Assembly: GCA_023253905.1 (NCBI GenBank) | Contig: JALREG010000240.1 | Location: 1-28,539, forward strand | Source of the DNA: Burkholderiaceae bacterium | GTDB taxonomy: Bacteria; Pseudomonadota; Gammaproteobacteria; Burkholderiales; Burkholderiaceae | Length of the DNA stretch: 28,539 nt | Reading direction: 5' to 3' | Shown: piece after piece, positions 24,271-28,539 of the stretch | How positions within the stretch are numbered: the first letter of the stretch is position 1 | How the letters are laid out: every line of letters starts with the position of its first letter | Position numbers and translations under genes: made by a program | The notes under the pieces: generated by a model | Told to the model about the DNA's origin: nothing | Databases searched by the model: none | Seen by the model: the letters and a program-made list of their open reading frames with translations, nothing else

Positions 24271-24310
24271 GCGCAGCCGGCGCAAGCAAGTCTTGCCAGG
24301 CCGGCTGCGC
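24271..24310 (-). promoter_or_regulatory. Strong intercistronic stem-loop between tctC and the thiolase gene
   Basis: GCGCAGCCGGC (24271-24281) pairs perfectly over 11 bp with GCCGGCTGCGC (24300-24310). The 18-nt interior holds a second helix, GCAAG (24282-24286) with CTTGC (24292-24296), leaving a 5-nt loop and a 3-nt bulge. It begins 7 nt after the tctC stop. No U-tract follows in the direction of transcription, so a full intrinsic terminator is unlikely. It more likely stabilises the 3' end of the transporter mRNA, attenuates read-through, or is a processing site that sets different levels for the binding protein and the downstream enzymes. Confidence 0.65.
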
Positions 24311-24316
24311 GCCGGT

Positions 24317-25327
24317 TTACTTCACCCGGCCGGTCTTGAGGTAGAACGCGCGCTCTGACTCGGCGTACGCGTTGATGTCGCGCGCGACATTGGTTGATTT
24401 CATGAGTGCATCATCGAAAAACACCCCCGCCTTGGAGTATTCAGCGATCAGCTCGGCGTCTTTCATCGCGGTGCTGATGGCTGCACTCAGATAGGCCTTG
24501 CGATCGGCGGCCGTACCCTTGGGCACCACCGCATAGCGCACCACCTGCCAGGTGTATTCCTTGGCGCCCAGCTGCTCATTGAAGGTGGGAAGGTTGCTCA
24601 TGTGCGGCAGCCGCGCATTGGCTGCGACCGCCACGGGCGCTACTTTGCCCGCTTCCGCGAGGCCACGGAATTCGGCGACAAAGCCCTGGGCCAGATCCAC
24701 ATTGCCGCCCGCGAGGGCGTTGATGCCTGCGCCGCCACCCTGGAAGGGCACGCGCAGGAACTTGGCGCCGGTGTTGGCCTCGATCTGCTCCACCAGGTAT
24801 TCCCACATCGTGCCAGGCACGGTGGCAATCCGGATGGTGTTGGGCTTGTCCTTGGCGATCTGCATGATCTCCTTGAGCGACTTGCCCTTTAGCGCACCCT
24901 CACCCTGCACCAGCCAGATCAGCGCGTCGCTGTTGATGTAGCCGATGGGTTCAAGGTCGGCGAGCGACCATTTGCCCTGGGCGCGAAGAATCGCATCACC
25001 CCAAAGCAGGTTCGCCACAATGCCCACGGTGTAGCCGTCGTTCTTGGCCTGCGTGGCAAGGAAAGTGTGGCCCACCATGCCGCCACCACCGGTACGGTTA
25101 TTCACGAGCACCTTGTCGCCGCTCACTTTCTCGACATATTTCGCAAGCAGCCGCGCGGTGACATCCATGCCGCCACCCGCCGGATACACCACGGTGTATT
25201 CGATCGGCTGGTTGGGGAAATCCTTGGGCTTCAACTTGGCCACCGCCGGATCAGCTGCGAGCGCCGGGGTTGTGAGCCCTGCTGACAGCAGGAGGCCGGC
25301 CAGTACTTTCAGGGAATGACGTTTCAT
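24317..25327 (-). CDS. tctC: TctC/Bug-family periplasmic solute-binding protein
   Basis: 336 residues with a signal peptide (hydrophobic residues 7-20, cleavage near A24-A25, PALA-AD). The mature protein has the tripartite tricarboxylate transporter receptor pattern: YTVVYPAGGGMDVTARLLAKYVEKV, then VNNRTGGGGMVGHTFLA, and VPFQGGGAGINALAGGNVDLA in the second lobe. Bug proteins bind carboxylates such as citrate, nicotinate or amino acids; the ligand here is unknown. A GAGGAG ribosome binding site precedes the ATG, which overlaps the tctA stop (ATGA). With TctA and TctB it forms an ion-gradient-driven importer for the minus-strand operon, separate from the ATP-driven Liv system of the plus-strand operon. 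Confidence 0.93.
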   Translation of the reverse strand: MKRHSLKVLAGLLLSAGLTTPALAADPAVAKLKPKDFPNQPIEYTVVYPAGGGMDVTARLLAKYVEKVSGDKVLVNNRTGGGGMVGHTFLATQAKNDGYTVGIVANLLWGDAILRAQGKWSLADLEPIGYINSDALIWLVQGEGALKGKSLKEIMQIAKDKPNTIRIATVPGTMWEYLVEQIEANTGAKFLRVPFQGGGAGINALAGGNVDLAQGFVAEFRGLAEAGKVAPVAVAANARLPHMSNLPTFNEQLGAKEYTWQVVRYAVVPKGTAADRKAYLSAAISTAMKDAELIAEYSKAGVFFDDALMKSTNVARDINAYAESERAFYLKTGRVK

Positions 25328-26814
25328 GAGTCTCCTCGCTTGGTCTTGAACTGCCGAATCACCATGAGCACCAGCAAGAGAATGCTGGCGGCGACCAGTC
25401 CGGCGCTTACCGGTCGCTGGAAAAGAATCATCGCACCATCGACCGACATCGTCATTGACTGACGGAGCGACTGTTCCAGAAGCGGTGCCAGCACAAAGGC
25501 GAGCACGAAGGGGGCGATGTCGTATTCGAGCTTGCGCAGCAGCCAGCCCAGAACGCCGAATCCCAGCATCACCCAGATGTCGAACACATTCTTGTTGGCG
25601 GAATAGGTGCCGACCATGGCAAGCAGCACGATGATCGGAAACAGGAACCGGTAGGGAATGCGTAGCATCTGCACCCAGAGCCCGATCAGCGGCAGATTGA
25701 GGACGAGCAGCATCACATTACCGATATACATCGCCGCCACCACGCCCCAGAACAGGTCGGGGCGCTGGCTGATGAAGAGCGGCCCGGGCTGAATGCCCTG
25801 GATGATGAGAGCGCCCAGGAGGAGCGCGGTGATGGGGTTACTGGGAATGCCAAGCGAAAGCAGCGGAATCATGCTGCCCGCCACCGCTGCGTTGTTGGCG
25901 GACTCCGGTCCTGCCACACCCTCGATTGCGCCTTTGCCAAAGCGTTCGGGCTCGCGTGCGATGCGCCGCTCCATGGCGTAGGACATGAACGATGCGGTGA
26001 TGGGACCGCCGCCCGGAACGATGCCCAGGATGAAGCCCAGGCCGCTGCCACGGAGGATGGGCGCAAAAGATGCTTTCCAGTCAGACCAGGTTGGCAGCAG
26101 CTTTCGGATGCGCTCCGCGACCAGCGTGTTCTGCACGATCCGTTCGACGTTCAGCAGAATTTCGCTGATGCCAAAGAGCCCGATCACCACCGCAAGCAGT
26201 TCAACGCCGGCGGTGAGGTTGGTGATGCCGAAGGTGAAACGCTCATTGCCGTTCACCATGTCCATACCAACCGAAGACAGCAGGAACCCGAGCGCGATCA
26301 TGAGCAGGCCCTTCAGCTTCGAGCCCGTGATCATGAAGAGCGTACAGACGAGCCCCAGTGCCATCAGACCGAAATTTTCGGGGGGGCCGAAGCGGATGGC
26401 GATCGCAGCCAGTGCGGGCGCGAAAAAAGTGAGCACGATCAGGCTGAGCGTGCCGGCGATGAATGAGCCGAGCGCCGCCATGCCGAGCGCGGCACCGGCC
26501 CGGCCCTGAAGCGCCATCTGATGACCATCCAGACAGGTGATGACCGAGGCGGCCTCGCCTGGGATGTTGACCAGGATTGAGGTGGTCGAGCCACCATACA
26601 TTGCGCCATAGAAAATGGCGGCGAGCATGGCCAGCCCGGCAATCGGGCTCAGGGTGAAGGTGACTGGCAGGAGAAGCGCAAGTGCCGCAAGCGGACCGAG
26701 CCCTGGCAGCACACCGACCATCGTGCCGATCAGGCTTCCCAGAAAGCAGTAGTAGAGGTTGGCCGGCGTCAGCATGACGCTGAACCCCATGGCAAGACCC
26801 GAGAGTGCGTCCAT
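25324..26814 (-). CDS. tctA: Tripartite tricarboxylate transporter large membrane subunit TctA
   Basis: 496 residues with about twelve hydrophobic segments, the usual TctA size. The hallmark stretch GTMVGVLPGLGPLAALALLLP lies near residue 35, and FYGAMYGGSTTSILVNIPGE and the repeated GIVPGGGPITASFMSYAMER correspond to the two conserved motifs of the family. The GxESANNAA-type stretch (GPESANNAAVAGSMIPLLSLGIP) is also present. It is the channel-forming subunit that couples ion influx to carboxylate uptake. It starts 6 nt after the tctB stop and overlaps tctC, so the order is B-A-C, one of the common arrangements. Confidence 0.94.
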   Translation of the reverse strand: MDALSGLAMGFSVMLTPANLYYCFLGSLIGTMVGVLPGLGPLAALALLLPVTFTLSPIAGLAMLAAIFYGAMYGGSTTSILVNIPGEAASVITCLDGHQMALQGRAGAALGMAALGSFIAGTLSLIVLTFFAPALAAIAIRFGPPENFGLMALGLVCTLFMITGSKLKGLLMIALGFLLSSVGMDMVNGNERFTFGITNLTAGVELLAVVIGLFGISEILLNVERIVQNTLVAERIRKLLPTWSDWKASFAPILRGSGLGFILGIVPGGGPITASFMSYAMERRIAREPERFGKGAIEGVAGPESANNAAVAGSMIPLLSLGIPSNPITALLLGALIIQGIQPGPLFISQRPDLFWGVVAAMYIGNVMLLVLNLPLIGLWVQMLRIPYRFLFPIIVLLAMVGTYSANKNVFDIWVMLGFGVLGWLLRKLEYDIAPFVLAFVLAPLLEQSLRQSMTMSVDGAMILFQRPVSAGLVAASILLLVLMVIRQFKTKRGDS

Positions 26815-26820
26815 GGTGGT

Positions 26821-27273
26821 TTACCAGCCCCAGGGGCCGCGCGGCAGCGGCATGCCGAGCAGTCGGCCGAAGATGAGGACGATGGCTGCGATCGACCCGA
26901 TGGTGAGCAGCACCGTTTCCAGCCAGGAGGCCCGGTCGATGGTTCGTAGCAGGACTGGCATGGCCAGGGCAGCAGCCGCCACAAAGCCGATGCGGTCCAT
27001 GCCGAAGGCCATCAGTGCGATGCCCAGTGCAACACCCGCCGCGCGAAGCCCCGAGCTCGCGTCGGGCCACTGCGGATCCCTCGCGCTGCTGCCCCGGGCT
27101 GACATCAGCGCAAGGCCCAGACAGGCAATCGCGCAGGAGGCGATAAACGGGAAAAGTCCGCTCTCTGGCCCCGAGGGTCCGCGTAGTCCCAGCGTCCATG
27201 AATGCCACGCACCTCCGCTACCCAGCAGGATCCAGAACAGGTTGAGAAGGCGTTCGACCACGGTTGGGTTCAA
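26821..27273 (-). CDS. tctB: Tripartite tricarboxylate transporter small membrane subunit TctB
   Basis: About 150 residues with four hydrophobic segments (ERLLNLFWILLGSGGAWHSW, the GLFPFIASCAIACLGLALM region, GVALGIALMAFGMDRIGFV and LLTIGSIAAIVLIFGRLLG), the topology of TctB. The motif GPESGLFPF, with G, P and F before the second membrane span, is characteristic. The start is uncertain. TTG at 27273 gives a TTGA overlap with the MetE-like gene stop and is used here; GTG at 27261 would also retain the first helix; the GTG at 27342 would overlap the upstream gene by 73 nt and adds an unlikely Arg-rich extension. It is the poorly conserved partner of TctA. Confidence 0.88.
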   Translation of the reverse strand: MNPTVVERLLNLFWILLGSGGAWHSWTLGLRGPSGPESGLFPFIASCAIACLGLALMSARGSSARDPQWPDASSGLRAAGVALGIALMAFGMDRIGFVAAAALAMPVLLRTIDRASWLETVLLTIGSIAAIVLIFGRLLGMPLPRGPWGW

Positions 27274-28445
27274 CCCGCGTGGGGATAAAGGCGCGTGCTC
27301 GCGAGCCGTGCGCCTTCGGTCAGCGCGCGCAGCTTCGCCCACACCACATCAGAGGCGACTCGCCCCATGCCTGCCGACGTGTCAAAGCCGCAGTCAGTGC
27401 CCGCCATGACCTGCTCGGGGCCGCGTACGAAGCCGCTCATCTGCTCGAGCCGGTCGGCGACCACCTCGGGGTGCTCGATGAAATTGGTGAGCACGTCGAT
27501 CACACCGGCCACGATCACCTGATCGTCCTTGAGCGGCATTCGCTTCAAAACACGCATCTCATGAGCATGACGGGCATTGGCAAACGGCAACACGAAGCCG
27601 CCCACGCGGGTCTCACGAATGACAGGCCAGATGAGCTCAAGCGGCACATCGCAGTCGTGCGGGCCTTCGTAGTTGCCCCAACAGACATGCATGCGAACCC
27701 GATCGGGCGGGATGTTGCGGATCGCATCATTGAGCGTTTCAACAACGAGCTCGACGAACTGCAGGAAACGCGCTTCGCCGGCCTCGTGAAACGACACATG
27801 GTGTTCCAGCGCGAGGTCGGGGCAGTCGAGTTGCAGGACAAAACCTGCGTTGACGATCGCCTCGTATTCGTGGCGTAGCGCCTCGCCCAACGCCCGCAGG
27901 TAGCTGCGCTCGCTGTCGTAGTGCTCGTTGCGACAGGCCGCAGCAATGATGCCGGGCGAGGGCGCTGTGAGGAAGGCTTCGACATAGCCCGCGTCGCGGC
28001 CCCGGAGCGCCTGGGCGAAATCGCTCGCCTCCACAGAGGCGACGGCAGGGTCGATGTAACGGACTTCGCTGACCACCCGCGGCGGCGCGAAATTGCTCAC
28101 CGCAGTCCGCCCGCGGTTCTGCTCGTCCATCATCTGGCGGAAGGCGGGATAGCGCTCGACATCGGCGCGGGTCCAGCGTTTCCAGCTGCCGCCAAAGCCC
28201 GACATCCGGTGCTGGACGTAAAGGAAAAAGCCCTCGCGCTGTTGCTCGCCGTTGTTGATCACGTCGAGACCCGCCTCGATCTGGCGCTCGACCGAACGCA
28301 GCATGGCGGCGTGGCCTTCGGCGGCAAGCTGTGCCTCGTCAACCGCTTCGCCGCGCGCCCGGCGGGCGTAGAGGTCGACCAGGGAGGCGGGGCGGGGCAG
28401 GCTGCCGGTGTGGGTACTGAGGATTCGTTCGGAACTGGTGCGCAT
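27270..28445 (-). CDS. MetE C-terminal-domain-like protein (cobalamin-independent methionine synthase family)
   Basis: 391 residues corresponding to the zinc-binding catalytic barrel of MetE, without the N-terminal half. The N-terminus RILSTHTGSLPRP, MHVCWGNYEGPHD with H253 and C255, and GTDCGF with C352 give the HxC...C zinc site that activates a thiol, also known from epoxyalkane:coenzyme M transferase. The usual stretch with a zinc-site Glu before ANPRHxHE reads VLPFANARHAHE, so that Glu seems to be missing (P287). Stand-alone proteins of this type are not normal methionine synthases and often lie in catabolic clusters; thiol alkyl transfer or C-S chemistry is possible. It appears to be the first gene of the minus-strand operon. 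The upstream ribosome binding site is poor, but the N-terminal motif supports the ATG. Confidence 0.85.
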   Translation of the reverse strand: MRTSSERILSTHTGSLPRPASLVDLYARRARGEAVDEAQLAAEGHAAMLRSVERQIEAGLDVINNGEQQREGFFLYVQHRMSGFGGSWKRWTRADVERYPAFRQMMDEQNRGRTAVSNFAPPRVVSEVRYIDPAVASVEASDFAQALRGRDAGYVEAFLTAPSPGIIAAACRNEHYDSERSYLRALGEALRHEYEAIVNAGFVLQLDCPDLALEHHVSFHEAGEARFLQFVELVVETLNDAIRNIPPDRVRMHVCWGNYEGPHDCDVPLELIWPVIRETRVGGFVLPFANARHAHEMRVLKRMPLKDDQVIVAGVIDVLTNFIEHPEVVADRLEQMSGFVRGPEQVMAGTDCGFDTSAGMGRVASDVVWAKLRALTEGARLASTRLYPHAG

Positions 28446-28539
28446 CGGGGTGGGGTGGGCTGCAGGAATGGCGCCACATGAAGTCAGCGGGCATGAAAAC
28501 CGGGCAGAAAAGTAGCAGGGTCTCCGGGTGGCGATGGGT
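28446..28539. other. Non-coding end of the window upstream of the minus-strand operon
   Basis: These 94 nt should contain the promoter of the operon that runs leftwards from 28445. I see a G/C-rich stretch next to the start codon and an AT-richer part further out, but no -35/-10 pair or operator that I would defend. No coding sequence is recognisable. Confidence 0.4.

Noticed and set aside
1..28539. CRISPR arrays, insertion sequences, phage genes, tRNA or rRNA genes
   Set aside because: Reading the window I saw no regularly spaced repeats, transposase or integrase motifs, or structural RNA signatures.

Overview
The window is about 65% GC and almost entirely coding. Gene content points to a metabolically versatile betaproteobacterium, probably Burkholderiales: a Fds-type molybdenum formate dehydrogenase, a tripartite tricarboxylate transporter (TctABC/Bug), a Liv-type ABC transporter and HyuAB in catabolic operons. 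This placement is inferred from gene content; there is no rRNA or tRNA gene in the window.

Left part (1-6069, + strand): the 3' end of a NuoF-like formate dehydrogenase beta subunit overlaps a complete alpha subunit. Next come hemL, a frameshifted and truncated remnant of an aconitase X gene, an aldo/keto reductase and a small TIGR04076-type protein. A LysR regulator (6084-7025, -) ends against this block and is divergent from the next operon.

Centre (7100-19191, +): a tightly packed operon encodes an unknown head protein, a kynureninase-like PLP enzyme, HyuA, HyuB, a second kynureninase-like enzyme and a Rid-family protein. A complete branched-chain-amino-acid-type ABC transporter follows (two ATPases, two permeases, periplasmic binding protein). 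Six junctions are 4-nt ATGA/GTGA overlaps, so these genes are very likely co-translated.

Right part (28445-19232, -): a second operon converges on the first. It encodes a MetE-C-terminal-like zinc protein, TctB, TctA, TctC, a thiolase, an APH/MTR-kinase-like kinase, a divergent enolase and an aldo/keto reductase fused to a Rid domain. A strong stem-loop lies between tctC and the thiolase gene.

The convergent operons share enzyme families: two kynureninase-like proteins, two Rid domains and two related aldo/keto reductases, with two unrelated uptake systems. The best reading is an uncharacterised catabolic island for a nitrogen-containing carbonyl or lactam/hydantoin-like compound. Uptake, ATP-dependent ring or amide opening (HyuAB), C-C cleavage next to a keto group (kynureninase-like), carbonyl reduction, phosphorylation, an enolase-type elimination and thiolysis could follow one another. 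The substrate and order of steps are inference; the sequence fixes only the families. The most unusual points are the enolase with an altered phosphate-binding motif beside a dedicated kinase, and the reductase-Rid fusion.
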